This document shows, one piece after another, positions 25,977 to 40,300 of a stretch of 64,000 nucleotides of DNA. Made by a program: the position numbers and the translations under genes. Location of the stretch: the NCBI GenBank assembly GCA_036971475.1, contig JBAIZL010000002.1, forward strand, positions 14,014,868 to 14,078,867, given 5' to 3'. Each line of letters opens with the position of its first letter. The first letter of the stretch is position 1. The notes under the pieces were generated by a model. The model saw nothing but the letters and a program-made list of their open reading frames with translations. It was not told the DNA's origin and made no database searches. The DNA is from Prosapia bicincta (taxonomy: Eukaryota > Arthropoda > Insecta > Hemiptera > Cercopidae).

Positions 25977-28550
25977 CTAAGAAATATCCATGTCGTTACT
26001 AAGAACTATCTATGTCGTTACTAAGGACTATCTATGTCGATACTAAGGATTTTCTCTGGCGTTACTGAGGAATATCTATGTCGTTTCTAAGAACTATCTA
26101 TGCCGTTACTAAGGACTATCGATGACGTTACTAAGGACGATCTATGTCGTTACAAAGGACTATCGATGTCGTTACTAAGGACTTTCTCTGTCGTTACTAA
26201 AGACTATCTATGTCGTTGCTAAGGACTATCTATGTCGTTACTAAGGACTATCAATGGCGTTACTAAGGACTATCTATGTCGTTACTAAGGACTATCTACG
26301 TCGTTGCTAAGGACTATCTATGTCGTTACTAAGGACTATCTATGTCGTTACTAAGGACTATCTATGTCGTTACTAAGGACTATCTACGTTGTTGCTAAGG
26401 ACTATCTATGTCGTTACTAAGGACTATCTATGTCGTAACTAAGAACTATCTTTGTCGTTGCTAAGGACTATCTATGTCGTTACTAAGGACTGTCTATGTC
26501 GTAGCTAAGGACTATCTATGTCGTTGCTAAGGACTATCTATGTCGTTACTAAGGACTATCTATGTCGTTGCTAAGGACTTTATCTGGCGTTACTAAGGAC
26601 TATTTATGTCGTAAATATGGACTATCAATGTCGTTACTAAGGACTATCTATGTCGTTACTAAGGACTATCTATGTCGATACTAAGGACTTTCTCTGGCGT
26701 TACTGAGGAATATCTATGTCGTTTCTAAGAACTATCTATGCCGTTACTAAGGACTATCGATGACGTTACTAAGGACGATCTATGTCGTTACAAAGGACTA
26801 TCGATGTCGTTACTAAGGACTTTCTCAGTCGTTACTAAAGACTATCTATGTCGTTGCTAAGGACTATCTATGTCGTTACTAAGGACTATCAATGGCGTTA
26901 CTAAGGACTATCTATGTCGTTACTAAGGACTATCTACGTCGTTGCTAAGGACTATCTATGTCGTTACTAAGGACTATCTATGTCGTTACTAAGGACTATC
27001 TATGTCGTTGCTAAGGACTATCTATGTCGTTACTAAGGACTATCTATGTCGTTGCTAAGAACTATCTATGTCGTTACTAAGGACTATCTATGTCGTTGCT
27101 AAGGACTATCTATGTCGTTACTAAGGACTATCAATGGCGTTACTAAGGACTATCTATGTCGTTACTAAGGACTATCTATGTCGTTACTAAGGACTATCTA
27201 TGTCGTTACTAAGGACTATCTATGTCGTTGCTAAGGACTATCTATGTCGTTACTAAGGACTATCTATGTCGTTGCTAAGAACTATCTATGTCGTTACTAA
27301 GGACTATCTATGTCGTTGCTAAGGACTATCTATGTCGTTACTAAGGACTATCTATGTCGTTGCTAAGGACTATCTATGTCGTTGCTAAGGACTATCTATG
27401 TCGTTACTAAGGACTATCTATGTCGTTACTGAGGAATATCTATGTCGTTTCTAAGAACTATCTATGCCGTTACTAAGGACTATCGATGACGTTACTAAGG
27501 ACGATCTATGTCGTTACAAAGGACTATCGATGTCGTTACTAAGGACTTTCTCTGTCGTTACTAAAGACTATCTATGTCGTTGCTAAGGACTATCTATGTC
27601 GTTACTAAGGACTATCAATGGCGTTACTAAGGACTATCTATGTCGTTACTAAGGACTATCTACGTCGTTGCTAAGGACTATCTATGTCGTTACTAAGGAC
27701 TATCTATGTCGTTACTAAGGACTATCTATGTCGTTGCTAATGACTATCTATGTCGTTACTAAGGACTATCTATGTCGTTGCTAAGGACTATCTATGTCGT
27801 TACTAAGGACTATCTATGTCGTTGCTAAGGACTATCTTTGTCGTTACTAAAGACTATCTATGTCGTTGCTAAGGACTATCTATGTCGTTACTAAAGACTA
27901 TCTATGTCGTTGCTAAGGACTATCTATGTCGTTACTAAGGTCTATCTATGTCGCTACTAAGGACTATCTATGTCGTTACTAAGGACTATCTATGTCGTTG
28001 ATAAGGACTATCTATGTCGTTGCTAAGGACTATCTATGTCGTTACTAAGGACTATCTATGTCGTTGCTAAGGACTATCTATGTTGTTGCTAAGGATTATC
28101 TATGTCGTTACTAAGGACTATCTATGTCGTTGCTAAGGACTATCTATGTCGTTACTAAGGACTATCTATGTCGTTGCTAAGGACTATCTATGTCGTTACT
28201 GAGGACTATCTTTGTCGTTGCTAAGGACTATCTATGTCGTTACTAAAGATTATCTATGTCGTTGCTAAGGACTATCTATGTCGTTACTAAGGACTATCTA
28301 TGTCGTTGCTAAGGACTATCTATGTCGTTACTAAAGACTATCTATGTCGTTGCTAAGGACTATCTATGTCGTTGCTAAGAACTTTCTCTAACGTTACTAA
28401 GGACTATCTATGTCGTTGCTAAGGACTATCTATGTCGTTGCTAAGGACTTTCTCTGGCGTTACTAAGGACGATCTATGTCGTTACAAAGGACTATCGATG
28501 TCGTTACTAAGGACTTTCTTTGTCGTTACTAAAGACTATCTATGTCGTTG
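25977..28550 (+). repeat. 2,574-bp tandem duplication, first copy
   Basis: Markers recur 2,574 bp (117 units) to the right: CTAAGAAATATCC (25,977 and 28,551), GTAAATATGG (26,611 and 29,185) and GTTTCTAAGA (27,447 and 30,021). The left break is an A/G difference at 25,976 versus 28,550. It begins about 60 bp after the end of identity of the 7.1-kb duplication. An 11-unit (242-bp) sub-repeat is visible inside, with CAATGGCG spaced 242 bp apart near 26,890 and 27,133. Confidence 0.85.
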
Positions 28551-30900
28551 CTAAGAAATATCCATGTCGTTACTAAGAACTATCTATGTCGTTACTAAGG
28601 ACTATCTATGTCGATACTAAGGACTTTCTCTGGCGTTACTGAGGAATATCTATGTCGTTTCTAAGAACTATCTATGCCGTTACTAAGGACTATCGATGAC
28701 GTTACTAAGGACGATCTATGTCGTTACAAAGGACTATCGATGTCGTTACTAAGGACTTTCTCTGTCGTTACTAAAGACTATCTATGTCGTTGCTAAGGAC
28801 TATCTATGTCGTTACTAAGGACTATCAATGGCGTTACTAAGGACTATCTATGTCGTTACTAAGGACTATCTACGTCGTTGCTAAGGACTATCTATGTCGT
28901 TACTAAGGACTATCTATGTCGTTACTAAGGACTATCTATGTCGTTACTAAGGACTATCTACGTTGTTGCTAAGGACTATCTATGTCGTTACTAAGGACTA
29001 TCTATGTCGTAACTAAGAACTATCTATGTTGTTGCTAAGGACTATCTATGTCGTTACTAAGGACTATCTATGTCGTTGCTAAGGACTATCTATGTCGCTG
29101 CTAAGGACTATCTATGTCGTTACTAAGGACTATCTATGTCGTTGCTAAGGACTTTATCTGGCGTTACTAAGGACTATTTATGTCGTAAATATGGACTATC
29201 AATGTCGTTACTAAGGACTATCTATGTCGTTACTAAGGACTATCTATGTCGATACTAAGGACTTTCTCTGGCGTTACTGAGGAATATCTATGTCGTTTCT
29301 AAGAACTATCTATGCCGTTACTAAGGACTATCGATGACGTTACTAAGGACGATCTATGTCGTTACAAAGGACTATCGATGTCGTTACTAAGGACTTTCTC
29401 TGTCGTTACTAAAGACTATCTATGTCGTTGCTAAGGACTATCTATGTCGTTACTAAGGACTATCAATGGCGTTACTAAGGACTATCTATGTCGTTACTAA
29501 GGACTATCTACGTCGTTGCTAAGGACTATCTATGTCGTTACTAAGGACTATCTATGTCGTTACTAAGGACTATCTATGTCGTTGCTAAGGACTATCTATG
29601 TCGTTACTAAGGACTATCTATGTCGTTGCTAAGAACTATCTATGTCGTTACTAAGGACTATCTATGTCGTTGCTAAGGACTATCTATGTCGTTACTAAGG
29701 ACTATCAATGGCGTTACTAAGGACTATCTATGTCGTTACTAAGGACTATCTATGTCGTTACCTAGGACTATCTATGTCGTTACTAAGGACTATCTATCTC
29801 GTTGCTAAGGACTATCTATGTCGTTACTAAGGACTATCTATGTCGTTGCTAAGAACTATCTATGTCGTTACTAAGGACTATCTATGTCGTTGCTAAGGAC
29901 TATCTATGTCGTTACTAAGGACTATCTATGTCGTTGCTAAGGACTATCTATGTCGTTGCTAAGGACTATCTATGTCGTTACTAAGGACTATCTATGTCGT
30001 TACTGAGGAATATCTATGTCGTTTCTAAGAACTATCTATGCCGTTACTAAGGACTATCGATGACGTTACTAAGGACGATCTATGTCGTTACAAAGGACTA
30101 TCGATGTCGTTACTAAGGACTTTCTCTGTCGTTACTAAAGACTATCTATGTCGTTGCTAAGGACTATCTATGTCGTTACTAAGGACTATCAATGGCGTTA
30201 CTAAGGACTATCTATGTCGTTACTAAGGACTATCTACGTCGTTGCTAAGGACTATCTATGTCGTTACTAAGGACTATCTATGTCGTTACTAAGGACTATC
30301 TATGTCGTTGCTAATGACTATCTATGTCGTTACTAAGGACTATCTATGTCGTTGCTAAGGACTATCTATGTCGTTACTAAGGACTATCTATGTCGTTGCT
30401 AAGGACTATCTTTGTCGTTACTAAAGACTATCTATGTCGTTGCTAAGGACTATCTATGTCGTTACTAAAGACTATCTATGTCGTTGCTAAGGACTATCTA
30501 TGTCGTTACTAAGGTCTATCTATGTCGTTACTAAGGACTATCTATGTCGTTACTAAGGACTATCTATGTCGTTGATAAGGACTATCTATGTCGTTGCTAA
30601 GGACTATCTATGTCGTTACTAAGGACTATCTATGTCGTTGCTAAGGACTATCTATGTTGTTGCTAAGGATTATCTATGTCGTTACTAAGGACTATCTATG
30701 TCGTTGCTAAGGACTATCTATGTCGTTACTAAGGACTATCTATGTCGTTACTAAAGATTATCTATGTCGTTGCTAAGGACTATCTATGTCGTTACTAAGG
30801 ACTATCTATGTCGTTGCTAAGGACTATCTATGTCGTTACTAAAGACTATCTATGTCGTTGCTAAGGACTATCTATGTCGTTGCTAAGAACTTTCTCTGGC
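28551..30900 (+). repeat. 2,574-bp tandem duplication, second copy
   Basis: Follows the first copy in order but lacks 66 bp (3 units) before CTAAAGATTATC, which is at 28,243 in copy 1 and 30,751 here (offset 2,508). Point differences include GTTACCTAGG near 29,758. Most of this copy (about 28,420-30,730) is also matched 3,344 bp downstream, so it belongs to a wider family with the next repeats. Confidence 0.8.
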
Positions 30901-31114
30901 GTTACTAAGGACGATCTATGTCGTTACAAAGGACTATCGATGTCGTTACTAAGGACTTTCTCTGTCGTTACTAAAGACTATCTATGTCGTTGCTAAGGAA
31001 TATCCATGTCGTTACTAAGAACTATCTATGTCGTTACTAAGGACTATCGATGTCGTTACTAAGGACTTTATCTGGCGTTACTAAGGACTATTTATGTCGT
31101 AACTATGGACTATC

Positions 31115-34106
31115 AATGTCGTTACTAAGGACTATCTACGTCGTTACTAAGGACTATCTATGTCGATACTAAGGACTTTCTCTGGCGTTACTGAGGAATA
31201 TCTATGTCGTTTCTAAGAACTATCTATGCCGTTACTAAGGACTATCGATGACGTTACTAAGGACTTTCTCAGGCGTTACTAAGGACGATCTATGTCGTTA
31301 CAAAGGACTATCGATGTCGTTACTAAGGACTTTCTCTGTCGTTACTAAATACTATCTATGTCGTTGCTAAGGACTATCTATGTCGTTACTAAGGACTATC
31401 AATGTCGTTACTAAGGACTATCTATGTCGTTACTAAGGACTATCTACGTCGTTGCTAAGGACTATCTATGTCGTTACTAAGGACTATCTATGTCGTTACT
31501 AAGAACTATCTATGTCGTTGCTAAGGACTATCTATGTCGTTACTAAGGACTATCTATGTCGTTGCTAAGGACTATCTATGTCGTTGCTAAAGACTATTTA
31601 TGTCGTTACTAAGGACTATCTATGTCGTTGCTAAGGACTATCTATGTCGTTGCTAAGGACTATCTATGTCGTTGCTAAGGACTATCTATGTCGTTTCTAA
31701 GGACTATCTATGTCGTTACTAAGGACTATCTATGTCGTTGCTAAGGACTATCTATGTCGTTGCTAAGGACTATCTATGTCGTTGCTAAGGACTTTCTCTG
31801 CCGTTACTAAGGACGATCTATGTCGTTACAAAGGACTATCGATGTCGTTACTAAGGACTTTCTCTGTCGTTACTAAAGACTATCTATGTCGTTGCTAAGA
31901 AATATCCATGTCGTTACTAAGAACTATCTATGTCGTTACTAAGGACTATCTATGTCGATACTAAGGACTTTCTCTGGCGTTACTGAGGAATATCTATGTC
32001 GTTTCTAAGAAATATCTATGCCGTTACTAAGGACTATCGATGACGTTACTAAGGACGATCTATGTCGTTACAAAGGACTATCGATGTCGTTACTAAGGAC
32101 TTTCTCTGTCGTTACTAAAGACTATCTATGTCGTTGCTAAGGACTATCTATGTCGTTACTAAGGACTATCAATGGCGTTACTAAGGACTATCTATGTCGT
32201 TACTAAGGACTATCTACGTCGTTGCTAAGGACTATCTATGTCGTTACTAAGGACTATCTATGTCGTTACAAAGGACTATCTATGTCGTTACTAAGGACTA
32301 TCTACGTTGTTGCTAAGGACTATCTATGTCGTTACTAAGGACTATCTATGTCGTAACTAAGAACTATCTATGTCGTTGCTAAGGACTATCTATGTCGTTA
32401 CTAAGGACTATCTATGTCGTTGCTAAGGACTATCTATGTCGTTGCTAAGGACTATCTATGTCGTTACTAAGGACTATCTATGTCGTTGCTAAGGACTTTA
32501 TCTGGCGTTACTAAGGACTATTTATGTCGTAAATATGGACTATCAATGTCGTTACTAAGGACTATCTATGTCGTTACTAAGGACTATCTATGTCGATACT
32601 AAGGACTTTCTCTGGCGTTACTGAGGAATATCTATGTCGTTTCTAAGAACTATCTATGCCGTTACTAAGGACTATCGATGACGTTACTAAGGACGATCTA
32701 TGTCGTTACAAAGGACTATCGATGTCGTTACTAAGGACTTTCTCTGTCGTTACTAAAGACTATCTATGTCGTTGCTAAGGACTATCTATGTCGTTACTAA
32801 GGACTATCAATGGCGTTACTAAGGACTATCTATGTCGTTACTAAGGACTATCTACGTCGTTGCTAAGGACTATCTATGTCGTTACTAAGGACTATCTATG
32901 TCGTTACTAAGGACTATCTATGTCGTTGCTAAGGACTATCTATGTCGTTACTAAGGACTATCTATGTCGTTGCTAAGAACTATCTATGTCGTTACTAAGG
33001 ACTATCTATGTCGTTGCTAAGGACTATCTATGTCGTTACTAAGGACTATCAATGGCGTTACTAAGGACTATCTATGTCGTTACTAAGGACTATCTATGTC
33101 GTTACTAAGGACTATCTATGTCGTTACTAAGGACTATCTATGTCGTTGCTAAGGACTATCTATGTCGTTACTAAGGACTATCTATGTCGTTGCTAAGAAC
33201 TATCTATGTCGTTACTAAGGACTATCTATGTCGTTGCTAAGGACTATCTATGTCGTTACTAAGGACTATCTATGTCGTTGCTAAGGACTATCTATGTCGT
33301 TGCTAAGGACTATCTATGTCGTTACTAAGGACTATCTATGTCGTTACTGAGGAATATCTATGTCGTTTCTAAGAACTATCTATGCCGTTACTAAGGACTA
33401 TCGATGACGTTACTAAGGACGATCTATGTCGTTACAAAGGACTATCGATGTCGTTACTAAGGACTTTCTCTGTCGTTACTAAAGACTATCTATGTCGTTG
33501 CTAAGGACTATCTATGTCGTTACTAAGGACTATCAATGGCGTTACTAAGGACTATCTATGTCGTTACTAAGGACTATCTACGTCGTTGCTAAGGACTATC
33601 TATGTCGTTACTAAGGACTATCTATGTCGTTACTAAGGACTATCTATGTCGTTGCTAATGACTATCTATGTCGTTACTAAGGACTATCTATGTCGTTGCT
33701 AAGGACTATCTATGTCGTTACTAAGGACTATCTATGTCGTTGCTAAGGACTATCTTTGTCGTTACTAAAGACTATCTATGTCGTTGCTAAGGACTATCTA
33801 TGTCGTTACTAAAGACTATCTATGTCGTTGCTAAGGACTATCTATGTCGTTACTAAGGTCTATCTATGTCGTTACTAAGGACTATCTATGTCGTTACTAA
33901 GGACTATCTATGTCGTTGATAAGGACTATCTATGTCGTTGCTAAGGACTATCTATGTCGTTACTAAGGACTATCTATGTCGTTGCTAAGGACTATCTATG
34001 TTGTTGCTAAGGATTATCTATGTCGTTACTAAGGACTATCTATGTCGTTGCTAAGGACTATCTATGTCGTTACTGAGGACTATCTTTGTCGTTGCTAAGG
34101 ACTATC
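31115..34106 (+). repeat. 2,992-bp tandem duplication, first copy
   Basis: Matches the following segment at an offset of 2,992 bp (136 units): CTACGTCGTTAC (31,137 and 34,129), GTAAATATGG (32,529 and 35,521) and GTTACTGAGG (34,069 and 37,061). Scattered substitutions separate the copies, for example TCTCAGGCG near 31,270 versus TCTCTGGCG, GTTACAAAGG near 32,266 versus GTTACTAAGG, and CTAAAGACTATTT near 31,588 versus CTAAGGACTATTT. This copy is clearly older than the 7.1- and 10.1-kb duplications. Confidence 0.87.
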
Positions 34107-37098
34107 TATGTCGTTACTAAGGACTATCTACGTCGTTACTAAGGACTATCTATGTCGATACTAAGGACTTTCTCTGGCGTTACTGAGGAATATCTATGTC
34201 GTTTCTAAGAACTATCTATGCCGTTACTAAGGACTATCGATGACGTTACTAAGGACTTTCTCTGGCGTTACTAAGGACGATCTATGTCGTTACAAAGGAC
34301 TATCGATGTCGTTACTAAGGACTTTCTCTGTCGTTACTAAATACTATCTATGTCGTTGCTAAGGACTATCTATGTCGTTACTAAGGACTATCAATGTCGT
34401 TACTAAGGACTATCTATGTCGTTACTAAGGACTATCTACGTCGTTGCTAAGGACTATCTATGTCGTTACTAAGGACTATCTATGTCGTTACTAAGAACTA
34501 TCTATGTCGTTGCTAAGGACTATCTATGTCGTTACTAAGGACTATCTATGTCGTTGCTAAGGACTATCTATGTCGTTGCTAAGGACTATTTATGTCGTTA
34601 CTAAGGACTATCTATGTCGTTGCTAAGGACTATCTATGTCGTTGCTAAGGACTATCTATGTCGTTGCTAAGGACTATCTATGTCGTTTCTAAGGACTATC
34701 TATGTCGTTACTAAGGACTATCTATGTCGTTGCTAAGGACTATCTATGTCGTTGCTAAGGACTATCTATGTCGTTGCTAAGGACTTTCTCTGCCGTTACT
34801 AAGGACGATCTATGTCGTTACAAAGGACTATCGATGTCGTTACTAAGGACTTTCTCTGTCGTTACTAAAGACTATCTATGTCGTTGCTAAGAAATATCCA
34901 TGTCGTTACTAAGAACTATCTATGTCGTTACTAAGGACTATCTATGTCGATACTAAGGACTTTCTCTGGCGTTACTGAGGAATATCTATGTCGTTTCTAA
35001 GAACTATCTATGCCGTTACTAAGGACTATCGATGACGTTACTAAGGACGATCTATGTCGTTACAAAGGACTATCGATGTCGTTACTAAGGACTTTCTCTG
35101 TCGTTACTAAAGACTATCTATGTCGTTGCTAAGGACTATCTATGTCGTTACTAAGGACTATCAATGGCGTTACTAAGGACTATCTATGTCGTTACTAAGG
35201 ACTATCTACGTCGTTGCTAAGGACTATCTATGTCGTTACTAAGGACTATCTATGTCGTTACTAAGGACTATCTATGTCGTTACTAAGGACTATCTACGTT
35301 GTTGCTAAGGACTATCTATGTCGTTACTAAGGACTATCTATGTCGTAACTAAGAACTATCTATGCCGTTGCTAAGGACTATCTATGTCGTTACTAAGGAC
35401 TATCTATGTCGTTGCTAAGGACTATCTATGTCGTTGCTAAGGACTATCTATGTCGTTACTAAGGACTATCTATGTCGTTGCTAAGGACTTTATCTGGCGT
35501 TACTAAGGACTATTTATGTCGTAAATATGGACTATCAATGTCGTTACTAAGGACTATCTATGTCGTTACTAAGGACTATCTATGTCGATACTAAGGACTT
35601 TCTCTGGCGTTACTGAGGAATATCTATGTCGTTTCTAAGAACTATCTATGCCGTTACTAAGGACTATCGATGACGTTACTAAGGACGATCTATGTCGTTA
35701 CAAAGGACTATCGATGTCGTTACTAAGGACTTTCTCTGTCGTTACTAAAGACTATCTATGTCGTTGCTAAGGACTATCTATGTCGTTACTAAGGACTATC
35801 AATGGCGTTACTAAGGACTATCTATGTCGTTACTAAGGACTATCTACGTCGTTGCTAAGGACTATCTATGTCGTTACTAAGGACTATCTATGTCGTTACT
35901 AAGGACTATCTATGTCGTTGCTAAGGACTATCTATGTCGTTACTAAGGACTATCTATGTCGTTGCTAAGAACTATCTATGTCGTTACTAAGGACTATCTA
36001 TGTCGTTGCTAAGGACTATCTATGTCGTTACTAAGGACTATCAATGGCGTTACTAAGGACTATCTATGTCGTTACTAAGGACTATCTATGTCGTTACTAA
36101 GGACTATCTATGTCGTTACTAAGGACTATCTATGTCGTTGCTAAGGACTATCTATGTCGTTACTAAGGACTATCTATGTCGTTGCTAAGAACTATCTATG
36201 TCGTTACTAAGGACTATCTATGTCGTTGCTAAGGACTATCTATGTCGTTACTAAGGACTATCTATGTCGTTGCTAAGGACTATCTATGTCGTTGCTAAGG
36301 ACTATCTATGTCGTTACTAAGGACTATCTATGTCGTTACTGAGGAATATCTATGTCGTTTCTAAGAACTATCTATGCCGTTACTAAGGACTATCGATGAC
36401 GTTACTAAGGACGATCTATGTCGTTACAAAGGACTATCGATGTCGTTACTAAGGACTTTCTCTGTCGTTACTAAAGACTATCTATGTCGTTGCTAAGGAC
36501 TATCTATGTCGTTACTAAGGACTATCAATGGCGTTACTAAGGACTATCTATGTCGTTACTAAGGACTATCTACGTCGTTGCTAAGGACTATCTATGTCGT
36601 TACTAAGGACTATCTATGTCGTTACTAAGGACTATCTATGTCGTTGCTAATGACTATCTATGTCGTTACTAAGGACTATCTATGTCGTTGCTAAGGACTA
36701 TCTATGTCGTTACTAAGGACTATCTATGTCGTTGCTAAGGACTATCTTTGTCGTTACTAAAGACTATCTATGTCGTTGCTAAGGACTATCTATGTCGTTA
36801 CTAAAGACTATCTATGTCGTTGCTAAGGACTATCTATGTCGTTACTAAGGTCTATCTATGTCGTTACTAAGGACTATCTATGTCGTTACTAAGGACTATC
36901 TATGTCGTTGATAAGGACTATCTATGTCGTTACTAAGGACTATCTATGTCGTTACTAAGGACTATCTATGTCGTTGCTAAGGACTATCTATGTTGTTGCT
37001 AAGGATTATCTATGTCGTTACTAAGGACTATCTATGTCGTTGCTAAGGACTATCTATGTCGTTACTGAGGACTATCTTTGTCGTTGCTAAGGACTATC
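34107..37098 (+). repeat. 2,992-bp tandem duplication, second copy
   Basis: Abuts the first copy. The junction near 34,107-34,129 joins the GTTACTGAGG / ATCTTTGTCG end of one repeat to the CTACGTCGTTAC start of the next, skipping the TTATCTGG and GTAACTATGG units that precede that point at 31,070-31,110. Private changes include TATGCCGTTGC near 35,362. Confidence 0.86.
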
Positions 37099-37363
37099 TA
37101 TGTCGTTACTAAAGATTATCTATGTCGTTGCTAAGGACTATCTATGTCGTTACTAAGGACTATCTATGTCGTTGCTAAGGACTATCTATGTCGTTACTAA
37201 AGACTATCTATGTCGTTGCTAAGGACTATCTATGTCGTTGCTAAGGACTTTCTCTGGCGTTACTAAGGACGATCTATTTCGTTACAAAGGACTATCGATG
37301 TCGTTACTAAGGACTTTCTCTGTCGTTACTAAAGACTATCTATGTCGTTGCTAAGGAATATCC

Positions 37364-40300
37364 ATGTCGTTACTAAGAACTATCTATGTCGTTACTAAGG
37401 ACTATCGATGTCGTTACTAAGGACTTTATCTGGCGTTACTAAGGACTATTTATGTCGTAACTATGGACTATCAATGTCGTTACTAAGGACTATCTACGTC
37501 GTTACTAAGGACTATCTATGTCGATACTAAGGACTTTCTCTGGCGTTACTGAGGAATATCTATGTCGTTTCTAAGAACTATCTATGCCGTTACTAAGGAC
37601 TATCGATGACGTTACTAAGGACTTTCTCTGGCGTTACTAAGGACGATCTATGTCGTTACAAAGGACTATCGATGTCGTTACTAAGGACTTTCTCTGTCGT
37701 TACTAAATACTATCTATGTCGTTGCTAAGGACTATCTATGTCGTTGCTAAGGACTTTCTCTGGCGTTACTAAGGACGATCTATGTCGTTACAAAGGACTA
37801 TCGATGTCGTTACTAAGGACTATCAATGTCGTTACTAAGGACTATCTATGTCGTTACTAAGGACTATCTACGTCGTTGCTAAGGACTATCTATGTCGTTA
37901 CTAAGACCTATCTATGTCGTTACTAAGAACTATCTATGTCGTTGCTAAGGACTATCTATGTCGTTACTAAGGACTATCTATGTCGTTGCTAAGGACTATC
38001 TATGTCGTTGCTAAGGACTATCTATGTCGTTACTAAGGACTATCTATGTCGTTGCTAAGGACTATCTATGTCGTTGCTAAGGACTATCTATGTCGTTGCT
38101 AAGGACTATCTATGTCGTTACTAAGGACTATCTACGTCGTTGCTAAGGACTATCTATGTCGTTACTAAGGACTATCTATGTCGTTACTAAGAACTATCTA
38201 TGTCGTTGCTAAGGACTATCTATGTCGTTACTAAGGACTATCTATGTCGTTGCTAAGGACTATCTATGTCGTTGCTAAGGACTATTTATGTCGTTACTAA
38301 GGACTATCTATGTCGTTACTAAGGACTATCTATGTCGTTACTAAATACTATCTATGTCGTTGCTAAGGACTATCTATGTCGTTACTAAGGACTATCAATG
38401 TCGTTACTAAGGACTATCTATGTCGTTACTAAGGACTATCTACGTCGTTGCTAAAGACTATCTATGTCGTTACTAAGGACTATCTATGTCGTTACTAAGA
38501 ACTATCTATGTCGTTGCTAAGGACTATCTATGTCGTTACTAAGGACTATCTATGTCGTTGCTAAGGACTATCTATGTCGTTGCTAAGGACTATTTATGTC
38601 GTTACTAAGGACTATCTATGTCGTTGCTAAGGACTATCTATGTCGTTGCTAAGGACTATCTATGTCGTTGCTAAGGACTATCTATGTCTTAGCTAAGGAC
38701 TATCTATGTCGTTACTAAGGACTATCTATGTCGTTGCTAAGGACTATCTATGTCGTTGCTAAGGACTATCTATGTCGTTGCTAAGGACTTTCTCTGGCGT
38801 TACTAAGGACGATCTATGTCGTTACAAAGGACTATCGATGTCGTTACTAAGGACTTTCTCTGTCGTTACTAAAGACTATCTATGTCGTTGCTAAGAAATA
38901 TCCATGTCGTTACTAAGAACTATCTATGTCGTTACTAAGGACTATCTATGTCGATACTAAGGACTTTCTCTGGCGTTACTGAGGAATATCTATGTCGTTT
39001 CTAAGAACTATATATGCCGTTACTAAGGACTATTGATGACGTTACTAAGGACGATCTATGTCGTTACAAAGGACTATCTATGTCGTTACTAAGGACTATC
39101 AATGGCGTTACTAAGGACTATCTATGCCGTTACTAAGGACTATCTACGTCGTTGCTAAGGACTATCTATGTCGTTACTAAGGACTATCTATGTCGTTACT
39201 AAGGACTATCTATGTCGTTACTAAGGACTATCTACGTTGTTGCTAAGGACTATCTATGTCGTTACTAAGGACTATCTATGTCGTAACTAAGAACTATCTA
39301 TGTCGTTGCTAAGGACTATCTACGTCGTTACTAAGGACTATCTATGTCGTTGCTAAGGACTATCTATGTCGTTGCTAAGGACTATCTATGTCGTTACTAA
39401 GGACTATCTATGTCGTTGCTAAGGACTTTATCTGGCATTACTAAGGACTATTTATGTCGTAAATATGGACTATCAATGTCGTTACTAAGGACTATCTATG
39501 TCGTTACTAAGGACTATCTATGTCGATACTAAGGACTTTCTCTGGCGTTACTGAGGAATATCTATGTCGTTTCTAAGAACTATCTATGCCGTTACTAAGG
39601 ACTATCGATGACGTTACTAAGGACGATCTATGTCGTTACAAAGGACTATCGATGTCGTTACTAAGGACTTTCTCTGTCGTTACTAAAGACTATCTATGTC
39701 GTTGCTAAGGACTATCTATGTCGTTACTAAGGACTATCAATGGCGTTACTAAGGACTATCTATGTCGTTACTAAGGACTATCTACGTCGTTGCTAAGGAC
39801 TATCTATGTCGTTACTAAGGACTATCTATGTCGTTACTAAGGACTATCTATGTCGTTGCTAAGGACTATCTATGTCGTTACTAAGGACTATCTATGTCGT
39901 TGCTAAGAACTATCTATGTCGTTACTATGGACTATCTATGTCGTTGCTAAGGACTATCTATGTCGTTACTAAGGACTATCAATGGCGTTACTAAGGACTA
40001 TCTATGTCGTTACTAAGGACTATCTATGTCGTTACTAAGGACTATCTATGTCGTTACTAAGGACTATCTATGTCGTTGCTAAGGACTATCTATGTCATTA
40101 CTAAGGACTATCTATGTCGTTGCTAAGAACTATCTATGTCGTTACTAAGGACTATCTATGTCGTTGCTAAGGACTATCTATGTCGTTACTAAGGACTATC
40201 TATGTCGTTGCTAAGGACTATCTATGTCGTTGCTAAGGACTATCTATGTCGTTGCTAAGGACTATCTATGTCGTTACTAAGGACTATCTATGTCGTTACT